Positions 1 to 10,830 of a stretch of 64,000 bases of DNA are shown one piece after another (position 1 is the stretch's first letter; every line of letters starts with the position of its first letter). The stretch comes from Siphonodentalium dalli. Taxonomy: Eukaryota > Mollusca > Scaphopoda > Gadilida > Siphonodentaliidae. Under the pieces are notes generated by a model that was given only the letters and a program-made list of their open reading frames with translations, had not been told where the DNA came from and ran no database searches. The stretch lies in NCBI GenBank assembly GCA_032622095.1, contig CP136062.1, positions 194,687,887 through 194,751,886 of the forward strand. The letters run 5' to 3'. The position numbers and the translations under genes were made by a program.

Positions 1-470
1 GCTTGAGTTTTCTCCCCGTATCATCATAATGTTTTAAACGATCGTGGTTTACTAATCCAGTATCCCTCAAGTAATTCGATTACGTCTTATACACGGAAAT
101 TCGTATTTTAATTTCCGCCATTTTATGGCTGGAGCCATACTCATTCAATTTATATCAAATTATTAACTTTTAAATTATTAAATTTTAAGATAGCCTATTA
201 ACCTGAGCGTTTACAGAATACATCTTCGACTCAAATTACTTATGTTTCTATATATTATCGATCTTAGATCGGTGTTATTACCGGAAATTTATTGAAAATG
301 GCGTACAGTACCCCTTTAACTAGTGCATGTTATTGATTTATTTTTGCAAGAAAAGATACTATTGAAGTAATTTCCATCAAAATGACAGCGGTATCGTATC
401 TTTTGAATTCCTCGCTGGGAGGAACAGAAATTTCTACAAAGGTTAAACAAATGGTCACATCTGCGCCTTC

Positions 471-752
471 TTAACCCTTTCATGACGGGAGCTGCGCTTA
501 TGCAGCATTAACAACAATTTGCCAGTGCATTCTCTTATATATGCGAATATCCCATATATAGGCAGCCTCGGATATATATAAGAGAATGCACTGGCTTACA
601 AGGTCAATATTGTTTGGCCAATGTATTCTCTTATACATGCGAGTCTCCCACGGAGCCTCGCATATATAAGAGAATACATTGGCCAAACAATATTTCTTAT
701 TGGCACAGGTTTTTTTCGCCAAAATTCAGGAAGCTGCAGTCATCCAAGGGCC
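471..752 (+). mobile_element. TTAA-flanked hairpin MITE, CATGAC-end subfamily
   Basis: Begins TTAACCCTTTCATGACGGGAGC and ends with a worn copy of the inverse (GCTGCAGTCATCCAAGGG). It contains two long hairpins (about 520-597 and 619-688) whose arms read CCAATG(T/C)ATTCTCTTATA.. and pair almost perfectly. A TTAA target plus CCC termini is the hallmark of piggyBac-type elements. No transposase is encoded, so it is non-autonomous. Confidence 0.8.
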
Positions 753-835
753 AGAAGTATTTGTCATTTATCAGACCGATAAATGACAAATACTTACAAT
801 CACACCAATCGTATCACACATAATTGTCATGCATA

Positions 836-1371
836 CAGGGGGGGGGGTCGGAAAAAAATTTCAGGCACGTATGGCATTTTTTCCCTTTCGATCATTTTTT
901 GTACCCACCCACCCCCACTGCAATTTTTTTTCCGTTTTTGGCAGTTTTTTCCGACCATTTTTTGACACCCACCCCCCCCCTTTTAACACTAAAACAGAGA
1001 TTTGCGGGGGGAAATTCACTGTAAACAGCTGTATATGAACTTCTGTGCATACTATTTATCATGGATGTTAACATGGACATGTAAATAGGAATGAGTCATT
1101 TTGAAGTCATTCGGCCAAAAAAACATGGCCGCCAGCGGCCATCTTGGATTTCAAAATTTGCAACAAAATACAACACGATAACTGCCTGCAGTCAGTTTAC
1201 CAGTTAGAATTACATTATTTCTCTCATTCAAAGTGGTTTTGAAGCCCAACTCATTGCCAAAACACTAAAAAACAAGCTGGAATTTTTTTGTTTAGTTGCG
1301 GAAAAAATTGCTTGTTGGTGGCTTTGACCACCCACCCACCCCGGCAATTTTTTTTTCACCCCCCCCCCCTG
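836..1371. mobile_element. hAT-like non-autonomous element with poly-G termini
   Basis: Termini are CAGGGGGGGGGG..GGAAAAAAATT and the inverse AATTTTTTTTT..CCCCCCCCCTG. ATGCATA flanks the element on both sides (829-835 and 1372-1378; 7 of 8 bp if the expected 8-bp duplication is assumed). CAGGG ends with 8-bp duplications typify hAT elements. The interior includes the GGCCGCCAGCGGCCATCTTGG motif that recurs near 9040-9230. Confidence 0.65.
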
Positions 1372-1557
1372 ATGCATAGCGAAAATAAATCAGCCTCAAG
1401 TGTGAGCAATGAGCAAAAATGTGTGAGCAATAACCAAAAAAGCTCGTAATTGAGAAGGCTCTTTATTATATGTCGCTTCTGGGGACAACACACGGATGAT
1501 CTTGATAAGATGCGATCGTTGGATTTTCTGCTTGCCTGACAGAATATTAAAAACATG

Positions 1558-1999
1558 TTAACCCTTTACCCAACAGGAGGGCCCTGTGCCAATGCATTCT
1601 CTTATATATGCGAGTCGACCATAGGTCGCCTCGCATATATAAGAGAATGCATTGGCCTAACAATTTTTCATCATTTGTTATTATTTGTTACTATTTTTTT
1701 ACAATTTTAATAATGTTTTCTTAAATTCTTTAACAGACTTATTTTGTAGGTTTAGTGCCAGGGAATCTTACGTTTTTCATGGGCATCAAAATTATTTCTA
1801 TGAATACTTGGTAATAGCTTTGAGTTATAACATGTCCCTAAGGTTTAATCCAGTTTGTTTTTTTAATTCGCTATGGCATGCTTAAGCATACCCAAAAAAA
1901 TATAACCCAAAAAAAAATCTATTTTCTAATTTTTTAATTTAACTCAACATACCGTAAATTAGGACCGATGAGATCGGCCCCTGGCACTGAAAGGGTTAA
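1558..1999 (+). mobile_element. TTAA-flanked hairpin MITE, single hairpin, long body
   Basis: Bounded by TTAA at 1558-1561 and 1996-1999. The left end is CCCTTTACCCAACA, the right end GGCACTGAAAGGG. One hairpin (about 1593-1656) precedes a roughly 330-bp AT-rich body that ends in CCGATGAGATCGGCCCC. A reversed relative lies at 30016-30386. Confidence 0.85.
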
Positions 2000-2120
2000 A
2001 CAAAATAAAAACGACTATTTTCAAGTTTGGTAATTGGAGAGTTTGACAGGAAGATTTACAACAAACGTTTTTAGCTTATAAACCAAACTAGGTGTGCACT
2101 CAGTTTACAATCTGAAATCG

Positions 2121-2420
2121 TGAATGTCTGCGAGAAAATAAATACAACATTTTTCAGTGCATATTTTAGTTTGTTTTTGGTGGCCATTTACATAACTATT
2201 TGTTTGTTGTGTGAAGGACCAACACAACATAAAACAACATCAATTTTATTCAACCATGTTTGTAATAATGTGACATACACGGTTAATACTGAATCATTTT
2301 TTCGGACAGTATGTTGTTTTATTGTGACTTTTCTTCCAAAAAGTAGTTCTGAAATTGGCCGCCAGGAAACTAAAATATGCAATGAATTTTTTTTATTTTT
2401 TTTCTCGCAGACATTCATGA
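2121..2420. mobile_element. Inverted-repeat element with GAATGTCTGCGAG ends
   Basis: The left end TGAATGTCTGCGAGAAAA is matched by TTTTTCTCGCAGACATTCA on the right. The arms continue inward for about 65 bp (GCATATTTTAGTTT near both ends, TGGCCA/TGGCCG). About 300 bp, no coding capacity, target duplication not obvious. Confidence 0.7.
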
Positions 2421-2600
2421 TTGTCCCCCGACATTCCGTCAGATGACTATAGTAATGACCCTCGTTCGTCCGTGCGTCGAAACGGACGTACGTCCGTCCG
2501 GAACTTTGTCCGAGCCTGTATTCTGTCATTTTCGTGTCACTTTTTTAAAACTTGGCACAGATAACAACCAGCATTGGGGTGATGCATGCATATATCCTTG
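2420..2600 (+). repeat. GTCCGTCCG-type dispersed repeat fragment
   Basis: Starts TTGTCCCCCGACATTCCG and runs through CGTCCGTGCGTCGAAACGG into ACTTTTTTAAAACTTGGCAC. It shares GTCCCCCGA plus a CGTCCG-rich block with 3130-3660, 18705-19010 and, in reverse, 23790-24015. Such blocks make short arginine/valine-rich ORFs that are not genes. Confidence 0.6.
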
Positions 2601-3129
2601 GTCCCTGCCCCAGTACAAACTGTTGGAAGGCGACAATGAAGAGTTAAGCCGAACCGGTTTATAATGTTCTCCCAGTTCCTATAGTTGCCAATATTATCTT
2701 GAAAATTAATAAGCACGTTCTTATTAGAGCGAGGTATATGTCAGTCTAACTAATCACACTGGTGTGTGTACGAGAATAATATAACAGGTCTTATGTCCTT
2801 TGGGCTATGGCGTACTTCACATTGTTGGTGGGTAATGGGGTGACAAATAAGATGCGATCTTGTGATTACAATTCAAGGTGTCGTATGATATGTAAATATT
2901 TCAACATCTTCATTGATTATGACGTGGATAACACTTATGGATTACCGTCACATTTGACATATACCCTCGGTTCGTTGGAAATGTAAGATGTACTCTACGC
3001 ATAACAGAGATACATGGTCACCTTATCGGAATGAAAATCGTTACACAATGTCAAACGCAATATATTTGCAACGTGCAAGCTAACCGATGAATAACAAAAA
3101 TGTGCACTCACAGATGTTAATACCCAGAT
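2601..3129. other. Intron 4 sequence without recognisable feature
   Basis: About 530 bp of plain AT-rich sequence. I looked for a further SLC7 exon on the minus strand here and found none. Confidence 0.5.
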
Positions 3130-3665
3130 CGTTTATTGTCCCCCGAAAAAAATGAATTTCGGGGGACTATTAAAATAGCCGGTGTCCGTCCGTGCGTCCG
3201 TGTGTCCGTCCGTGCGTCCGGAAATGGTTTCCGGATGATAACTTTAGTTTCGGTTATTAGATCAAAAGCAAATTTCATTGGTGAGTTTATCAGACCAAAA
3301 TACAGGTCAAGTTCGAATATGGGTTTGCTCGGCCCATTTTTGCGAGAGTTATGGCCCTTTTTTGTTTACTTAAATCTTGTAATTTTCTGGTTTCCGGATG
3401 ATAACTTCAGTTTGTGTGATCATATCTAAACCAAATTTGGTATGTGAGTTTATCATCCCTATGTACAGGTCAAGTTCGAATATGGGTATGCTTCGCCCAT
3501 TTTTGCGAGAGTTGTGGCCCTTTTTCGACTTGTTTTACTTAGAAAAGTACTCACTTTTTCGGTTTCCGGATGATATCTCAAGTTTGTATCCTTTAATTGC
3601 CAATACCGTTTTTATGTGGATCATTCATATCAAGATACAGGTCAAGTTCGAATTTTTCTTGTAAT
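3130..3665 (+). repeat. Dispersed element with three internal ~165-bp repeats
   Basis: Opens with an inverted pair around GTCCCCCGAAA/TTTCGGGGGAC, then CGTCCGTGCGTCC tandem words, then three diverged copies of a block beginning TTTCCGGATGATAAC (3228, 3389, 3562). Each continues with GGTCAAGTTCGAATATGGG and CCATTTTTGCGAGAGTT. No coding function is evident. Confidence 0.75.
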
Positions 3666-3742
3666 TTTCTTCATTTTGTGCCAATTTGAGGTTATATTTT
3701 GACTTTAAGAGTTTTATTAAGATTTGGTTATTTGTATGCATG

Positions 3743-4945
3743 TCAGTAATTATTATTATTATTATTATTATTATTATTTACATTTGTATAGCGCCTAACC
3801 CACAACAGAATTGTGTTCGCAGGCGCTGTTACATAAAAGAATCGATAAAAGTATATATACAATAAAACAGATTGGATAAGAAATACGTGAGGGTTAAAAT
3901 GACTGAATCAAAGAGATAAGCGAATCCTAAAAAAAATAAAAAAGATGCTCAAAATACATCTGTAGTTAAAAGTCAGTTTGAGAAATAAAAATCATAAACA
4001 TCCATTAACGGTAAGATTAAGCCAGTTGACTCCATATGCAATTTTAAAAAGGTGAGTTTTTAAAAGTTTTCGGAATTCTAAAACATCACTAATATGTCTG
4101 AGATCGTCGGAAAGATTGTTCCACAAGGTAGGAGCGGCAACACAGAAAGCTCTATCCACTAACGTGCGATGGCTGGACTTAGGAAGTATAAGAAGTCGTT
4201 TACTGTCTGATCTCTTCTGCGTCGAACCAGATGGTTGCCTTAGATTAACTAGTTCCTTTATATAATATGGTGCCGTTCCTTCGACCGCTCGGAATGTTAA
4301 CAACAAAATTTTAAATTCAATCCTGTACGGCACAGGAAGCCAGTGAAGATCCCGCAGCACTGGACTCATATCAGTCCTCCTGGGCACCCGGGCCACAATC
4401 CTGGCAGCAGTCTTCTGAACTTTCTGTAACTTATTCATTAGCGTGCCAGTGACGCCAAATAAGCACGCATTCATGAAGTCCAGCTTACTGCTGACCAAGG
4501 ATTGGACAATTGATTTAGTCGCCGATAGAGTCAAGTATTTCCTTATTCTTCCTATGTTTCTCAAGTGGTAGTTGCAAGTCCGACATACACTATTAACATG
4601 CGACTCCATGGTCATATTGGCATCGAAGATGGCTCCAAGGTTGCGAATACATTCACTTGCAGAAATTGAATTAGAATTGGTTTTTATAACAAGAGGAGAG
4701 TTTATTTTATTTAGTTGTTTCGTGGTTCCTATGACTATAATTTCAGTCTAAACTTAAAGTTTGTTAAGAAACATCCATTCCTTAACTTCCAAGACGCATT
4801 GTTCCACTGCAGCCACAGCATGAACCACAGACTGTTCACTGCCAGCCGAGAACGAAACATATAACTGACAGTCATCTGCGTATAGGTGAAACATGAGGCC
4901 ATGGCGGCGGATGAGACAATGCACAAGTGTCTTATCCATCTAATA
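3743..4945 (-). pseudogene. 5'-truncated CR1/L2-like LINE: RT C-terminal part and microsatellite tail
   Basis: On the minus strand one frame runs from about 4945 to 3992. It contains the RT active-site motif YADD (in LYADDCQLY), then EIIVIG, GAIFDANMTMESHVN, and the C-terminal block VLRDLHWLPVPYRIEFKILLLTF, followed by AFCVAAPTLWN and FRKLLKTHLFK. Two in-frame stops (TAA at 4754-4756, TAG at 4748-4750) interrupt it just after WMFLNKL. Otherwise no frameshift is seen, so decay is mild. The 3' end reads GGCGCTATACAAATGTAAAT and then (AAT)n at 3743-3778, the short-repeat tail characteristic of CR1/L2-group elements. Endonuclease and most of the RT are missing through 5' truncation. The clade assignment is from memory of motifs. 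Confidence 0.85.
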
Positions 4946-4984
4946 TATATTTTGGGACTTCTGTCTGTCTGTTAGCTATGGCCG

Positions 4985-5715
4985 GGAAAACTGCCAGTCG
5001 GACGGGAAAACTGCCAGACGGATTTTGACGAAATTTGATACCTAGGGTTACTTTTTGCCAGGGAGTGTTTTGGACGGGTCATATCGTGACTCCGACCTGA
5101 CATTGACCTTCAAAAAGGTAAATTCAAGGTCAAATCGGGTAAAACGGGACGGATTTCGACGAAATTTGATACCTACAGATACTTTTGTCCGGGGAGTCTT
5201 TTGGACTGGTCAAATCGTAACCCAGACCTGACCTTGACCCTCAAAAAGGTCAATTCAAGGTCAAATCGGGTAAAACGGACGGATTTCGACGAAATTTGAT
5301 ACCCATGGTTACTTTTGTCCGGGGAGTGTTTTGTACGGGTCAAATCGTGACCCCGACCTGACCTTGACCTTCAAAATTGTCAATTCAAGGTCAAATCGCG
5401 AATTTTGACGGGATTTCGACAACATTTGATACCTAGGGTTACTTTTGTCCGAGGAGTGTTTTGGACGGGTCAAATCGTGACCCCAACTTGACCTTGACCT
5501 TCAAAATGGTCAATTCAAGGTGAAATCGGGTAAAACCTGACGGATTTCGACGGGTACTTTTGTCGGGTACTTTTGTCCGGGGAGTGTTTTGTTCGGGTCA
5601 AATCGTTACCTCGACCTGATCTTGACCTTCAAAATGGTCAATTTAACGTCAAATCGCGCAATTCGCCGAAAAGCAGAGGGGAAACAGCCCGGACGAATTC
5701 GGGTCCACCAGCTAG
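4985..5715 (+). repeat. ~130-bp tandem repeat, about 5.5 units
   Basis: Units begin ACGGATTTCGACGAAATTTG near 5018, 5150, 5279, 5407 and (shortened) 5539, and continue TACTTTTGTCCGGGGAGTG, TTTTGGACGGGTCAAATCG and CCTGACCTTGACC. Divergence between units is modest. It is preceded by CTTCTGTCTGTCTGTTAGC. Not coding. Confidence 0.85.
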
Positions 5716-6940
5716 TATACTATACTTCTACAAAGCCTCCGCTCCAAATGAAGCCACCGGTTCGGGGGACACTGTGGCCGAGTGGCCTTTTATTCTACCT
5801 CGACCTTCTATTATCCTAATGGGCACTTTATACCATGCTTAGAATAGGATAAGTTTATTTACAATATACATACATGAATATCACAAACATATATGAACAA
5901 TAAATACGAATATTTTGTTTATTTCACGGGGGTGATATAGCTCTTCCAGGCTGTCTTCGTGTCATCCCCGTTGGCATAGGTATCGCTATAGTCAATGTTT
6001 AAAGATGGCGTATGTGGGCGTTAATCTCCATGTGAATGCACAGAAAATCTTGGCTTGTGAACATAATTATCAAGGGTATGTTACAGATACTGTTCAGGTT
6101 GATATGTACCATTGTCCTAAGTTAATTTAATTGCGCAGACTGATGGGTGGTATCCGTGTATATGTTGCCTGACTATGAATGGAAATGTGTGCACGATTTT
6201 ATTTTATTTTATTTGTTTCGGTATTTCACTCTTTAATGTCAAAATGTGTGTATATAAATTAACGACCACCACTTTGTAAATGGTCAATTTGTGTATGTAT
6301 AATGTACTCTTCATATCATGGAGGATAATAAAGGTATGTATATAATATTTATACAACGCACAATACATGTAAATATCATGATTGAAGCATTTGTTAGCAT
6401 GTTCGCTTTATGAACATCATTTCAAAAGATTCAGGTAGACGGTCATAATACAAGTCATGAATAAAGACCGATGAATGAAGAGTGTAAAGATCGAATATTT
6501 TCAAAATATGCTTTATATCACAAGTTGACATTTGTAATCTAGAACGTCCATTCTCCAATTTTTTACACAATGAGTTCCCACGGATAACTCTAACTGATAA
6601 CCAGTCCGCTTCTAAACCCGCCCACAAAAACAAACATTTCCATAGGGCGTATGAACCTCGCATACAGCATTTCAATGTCGGTAGAGGCGTTCTGCTCATT
6701 TGCTTATAAGGGGGTATCTATCACATTGAAACATGACCCGTCAGAATGCGATACTGCAGTAATAGAGTAACTGTTCTACTTCTGGACACAACCATATGAA
6801 TGCATCGTTCGTGTCAATAATATCCCAAACTGCATACGTGTCCAAAATACAGATAATTGCGTTGACAGTATATATTATGTTACGAAAGCGCATTAAGGCC
6901 ATCCGAAACACCACTGCATCCCCAAATATACAAATACACA
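5716..6940. other. Intron 4 sequence without recognisable feature
   Basis: About 1.2 kb. The longest minus-strand frame (6394-6699) shows no family resemblance and a residue mix like translated AT-rich noise. Nothing else stands out. Confidence 0.45.
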
Positions 6941-7226
6941 ACGCGTTATAACGACTTGCAAGTCGGTAATGTAATCACTTGCAAGTCGTTATAACGACTC
7001 CCAGCAACTCGTTATAACGACTTGTAGAAATAAAAACTTATAAATAAGAAATGTTCTATACAAGTCGCTTTAACGACTTGTTTTTATTTCTACAAGTCGT
7101 TATAACGAATTCCAAAAACGAGTTGCAACTCGTTATAACGAGTTGTAAGTCGTTATAACGACTTTCACAACTCACGAGTTGTAACTCGTTATAACGAGTT
7201 GTTGGAAGTCGTTATAACGACTTGTA
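6941..7226. repeat. Cluster of nine CGTTATAACG palindromes
   Basis: The perfect palindrome CGTTATAACG occurs about eight times, with one variant (CGCTTTAACG), usually inside larger palindromes such as CAAGTCGTTATAACGACTTG or AACTCGTTATAACGAGTT. Spacing is irregular at 20-55 bp, so it is not a simple tandem repeat. Confidence 0.85.
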
Positions 7227-7710
7227 GAAATAAGATCAAGTTCTTAGAACGACATGGGTGTTTGAACTCGAATATACTCTTTCTGAGAAAACAGAATTTA
7301 GACTGGCACTCATAAATGCTATTTCCCTATATCGGTGCTTATACAGCCACGCACATAAATGAAATTAACCAATTACGGCTTAGCTGATACCATTCTGCGT
7401 TATATACCCTGAATTATCCCACAAACGTTCACTCAGAAACAGTCACTCTCGTATGAATCTCGATTGCAGATCACGTCTTGATGGTCCACCATTCGGGGAT
7501 GCTCAATAACGCGGAATAGAATACTCGCTCAGTGCGACTACCATATATAATCGAATATTTTAGATGGAACATATCATTGCGCATTACGTAAATAGTATGT
7601 CGGAAATCCAGTCCACGATTTGCGCATTTTGGACACGGAACATTCACATTATATCAGTAAGCATAAATCCATTTATGATAGACCATAATATTGACGAAAC
7701 CACAAACGTA
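7227..7710. other. Intron 4 sequence without recognisable feature
   Basis: Unique-looking sequence downstream of the splice-donor array. No exon motif was recognised. Confidence 0.45.
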
Positions 7711-8425
7711 TATAGGGTATACAACTTACCTTGTGCTATGACGACGAGGCCGGTTATAGGGTATACAACTTACCTTGTGCTATGACGACGAGGCCGGTTA
7801 TATAGGGTATACAACTTACCTTGTGCTATGACGACGAGGCCGGTTATATAGGGTATACAACTTACCTTGTGTTATGACGACGAGGTCGGTTATATAGGGT
7901 ATACAACTTACCTTGTGCTATGACGACGAGGCCGGTTATATAGGGTATACAACTTACCTTGTGCTATGACGACGAGGCCGGTTATAGGGTATACAACTTA
8001 CCTTGTGCTATGACGACGAGGCCGGTTATAGGGTATACAACTTACCTTGTGCTATGACGACGAGGCCGGTTATAGGGTATACAACTTACCTTGTGCTATG
8101 ACGACGAGGCCGGTTATATGGTATACAACTTACCTTGTGCTATGACGACGAGGCCGGTTATAGGGTATACAACTTACCGTGTGCTATGACGACGAGGCCG
8201 GTTATAGGGTATACAACTTACCTTGTGCTATGACGACGAGGCCGGTTATAGGGTATACAACTTACCTTGTGCTATGACGACGAGGCCGGTTATAGGGTAT
8301 ACAACTTACCTTGTGCTATGACGACGAGGCCGGTTATAGGGTATACAACTTACCTTGTGCTATGACGACGAGGCCGGTTATAGGGTATACAACTTACCTT
8401 GTGCTATGACGACGAGGCCGGTTAT
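7711..8425 (-). repeat. Tandem array of exon 4 end plus 5' splice site (16 copies)
   Basis: Sixteen head-to-tail units of mostly 44 bp (46 bp when TATA is expanded to TATATA). Each unit, on the minus strand, carries GGCCTCGTCGTCATAGCA, CAAG|GTAAGT and TTGTATACCCTATA. The copy nearest the exon is the authentic exon 4/intron 4 boundary. The others repeat 22 coding bases plus the donor. Units are nearly identical. All 16 keep GTAAGT; one unit has CACG instead of CAAG before it (near 8178) and one has GTTATG for GCTATG (near 7871). High identity points to recent or ongoing expansion. Confidence 0.97.
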
Positions 8426-8523
8426 GATGATCATTAATAATGCTAATACTTTGGCTGTGGTAAAGATATTCTGAACATTGGCAGCGGCCTTCACACTCAT
8501 GACATTCACGAATGTCAACAAAG
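8398..8523 (-). CDS. SLC7 LAT-type amino-acid transporter, exon 4 (TM4-TM5)
   Basis: Fourth coding exon, 126 nt. Two bases complete the exon 3 codon, 41 codons follow, and one base is left (phase 1). The acceptor is CTTTCAG|CTTTG. The peptide TLLTFVNVMSVKAAANVQ.. and ..AKVLALLMIIITGLVVIAQG fits TM4 to TM5 of LAT transporters (LLT.VN...VK....VQ). The donor is CAAG|GTAAGT at 8392-8397. The last 22 exon bases and the first 20 or so intron bases are the repeat unit of a 16-copy tandem array that makes up the next 690 bp of the intron, so fifteen further identical donors follow. Reading through the first donor meets a TAA after six codons in 44-bp units, so only the first donor looks productive. 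Later exons are not in this window. Confidence 0.92.
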
Positions 8524-9972
8524 CTGAAAGAAAAAAACAAATTGTGAGACACTGGTTGAGAAGCTGAATAATATAAAAATAAATACCGAACGATTAAATG
8601 AGCAAGTGTTAGATGTAATTATGTCTACGGCTAAAAAGATTCAATTCCATCATTGTTCTGCGCCTTAAGCTAAAGCAATTGACACCCGTTTCTTTTTACC
8701 GGTATATCATTAATATATGTTAATTTTCCAGAATTCCCAGACACCACACACTGTCGCGATGGTACCGTCATGTGTGAGGCAACTAAGTGATAAGAAGCTT
8801 GTCAACGTTGGTTTTCAATATCTGCAGTATATGGGCTTTAAGACAATATCTACGAAACCCATTTCTCTAGAAAGACAAGATTTAAAAACAATATTCGGAA
8901 ACAATTCGATAGCTCCCATATCGAGGCTACCCCACATATCCATATGATGTTTGTCGACGATCGGACGAGGGAGATGGCCTACAGTGTGTGCCGATGGATT
9001 CAGTCAAGCAAAAAGTAAACTCCAGTATATATATGACCGAGATGGCCGTTGGCGGCCAAGTTTTTAAAACGAAAAAGATGTTCAGTGAGAATCGTTCAAA
9101 TTCAACAGCTCCTAACTAGAGGTGGTCCTAAAAATGCCTGGAATTTTTCAAAATATAGTTCTCCGATGAATGTTGAGTGCAGGGCGTACCAGATGGATTA
9201 AAATTTAAAATTCAAGATGGCTGTTGGCGACCATGTTTTCAACGAATTTCGGAACAATTCGACGGATCCCATCTAGGTGCAACCCCGAATTAATATGCAT
9301 AATTCAGACATGCAAAGAGTAAATCCATTCTCATAATAAGGCCCATAACTCAACAAAACCTGAATAGACAAAACCCGCTGTATGTATATATATTCTTTCC
9401 ATCGTGGTGGTTCATCAGTATACCAAAGAGCATGCAAATCCGACCACCAATGACTAAGATATAGAGCTCCAAAATTCGGACAAACGGACGTAACAACGGA
9501 CGGTACACATTCCATTTGCGGGGGGGGGGGGGGGGGTAATGACATGCAGTACTACCACATTGTGCTTGAATCTTACCTATCGAGCAGCATAACAGGAACA
9601 CGGTAGCGAATATGAATAGCAAAGGAAAATGCGCCTCTTTGGAGGGAATATCAGGCATGCTAACAACGGTGTTATCAATGTTCTTTAGCCTCCTGGTCTC
9701 AATGGAATTGACTAGCTAACATTATAGGAACTAATTGTATTGCTGATGGGTATCGATAGCATTAAGTTGCAAGGCCACACTGTCTGCCACTGTATATGTA
9801 CGAACACGACTATCAGCCTAATAATAATAAACGTCTGGGTCGCAACACGAGTAGTTATATTTAGCATGAATGATATGAAGGGCAATTCATTTCAGTTTCC
9901 ATGGAGTTATACGGGCGTTATATTCATTTGTCACAATATGTCTTGTATATACTTCATGAGGTTGTTGGTGAT
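8524..9972. other. Intron 3, left part: dispersed repeat remnants
   Basis: Contains two diverged copies of a block with GATGGCCGTTGGCGGCCA (near 9040 and 9215) and TCGGAACAATTCGA, related to the motif at 1115-1145, and a 19-base G run near 9519-9537. No exon recognised. Confidence 0.5.
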
Positions 9973-10547
9973 GATGTGATGATGATGATGATGATGATTA
10001 TGGTGATCATGGCGAGGATGATGATATGATGATGGTTATGACGATGATGGCGACGATGATGATAATGATGCTGATGATGATGACGAGTATGATTATGGTG
10101 ACGATGACAATGATGCTGATGATGATGGCGAGTGTGCTATGATGATGACGATGACCACGACGAAGGTGATATGACTATGATGATGACGATGGTGACTATG
10201 GTGATAATCATGGTGATGATAATGGTGGTGCATGGTGGTGGTGGCGATGATGATGGTGGTAGTGGTCGTAGTGATGACGGGGATGATGATCATATGGTGG
10301 TGGTGATGACAACAATTATGATTATGATGACGATGGCGAGAATGGCGAGAATGGTGATGATTATGATGGTGATACGATAATGATGGTGATGATGATCATG
10401 ATAAAGGTGGCGATGATGATGATGACGATGATGGCGACGACGATGATAATGATAATCACGATGACGATGGCGAAGAGGATGATGACTGTGGTGATATTAA
10501 CGATGGGAGGATGATGACGAGGTGAGGTTGATGTTGATGGTGAGGAC

Positions 10548-10597
<50 letters not shown>

Positions 10598-10830
10598 CGA
10601 TGATGGCGATATTGATATGATGCTGCTTTTTCTGGTGATCTTACCGTATTACTTTGTGTTGATGATGATGATGATGATATGATTATGGTGGTGATGATGA
10701 TGGCGATGATGATAATTATGATGATGATTGTGCCTGTGATCTTACGGTATTACTTTGTGTTGATGATGATGATATGATGATGATGATGATATGATGATGA
10801 TTGTGCTGGTGATCTTATAGTATTATTTTG
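9973..10830. repeat. Imperfect GAT/ATG trinucleotide microsatellite, ~860 bp
   Basis: Long run of GATGAT with GGT, GAC and TAT variants. It is purest at 10546-10597. Its open frames (Asp/Met-rich forward, His-rich reverse) are by-products. From 10620 short GAT runs alternate with a repeated TTACTTTGTGTTGATGATG block (10652, 10750), indicating local tandem duplication. Confidence 0.95.

Noticed and set aside
3136-3664. Plus-strand frames with repeated peptide blocks
   Set aside because: They follow the 165-bp non-coding repeat units of a dispersed element.
1-8397. Exon 5 of the SLC7 transporter
   Set aside because: I looked on the minus strand for the expected YSGLFAYGGW and FVTEE region and found nothing similar; it probably lies left of the window.
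9350-9658. Minus-strand frame starting like a signal peptide with GTAAGA after CTGCTCGATAG
   Set aside because: A hydrophobic start plus one donor-like hexamer is weak. The rest of the frame crosses a 19-base G run, and no partner exon was found.
10093-10380. Open frames encoding His-rich and Asp/Met-rich peptides
   Set aside because: They are translations of the GAT microsatellite on both strands and have no non-repetitive flank.
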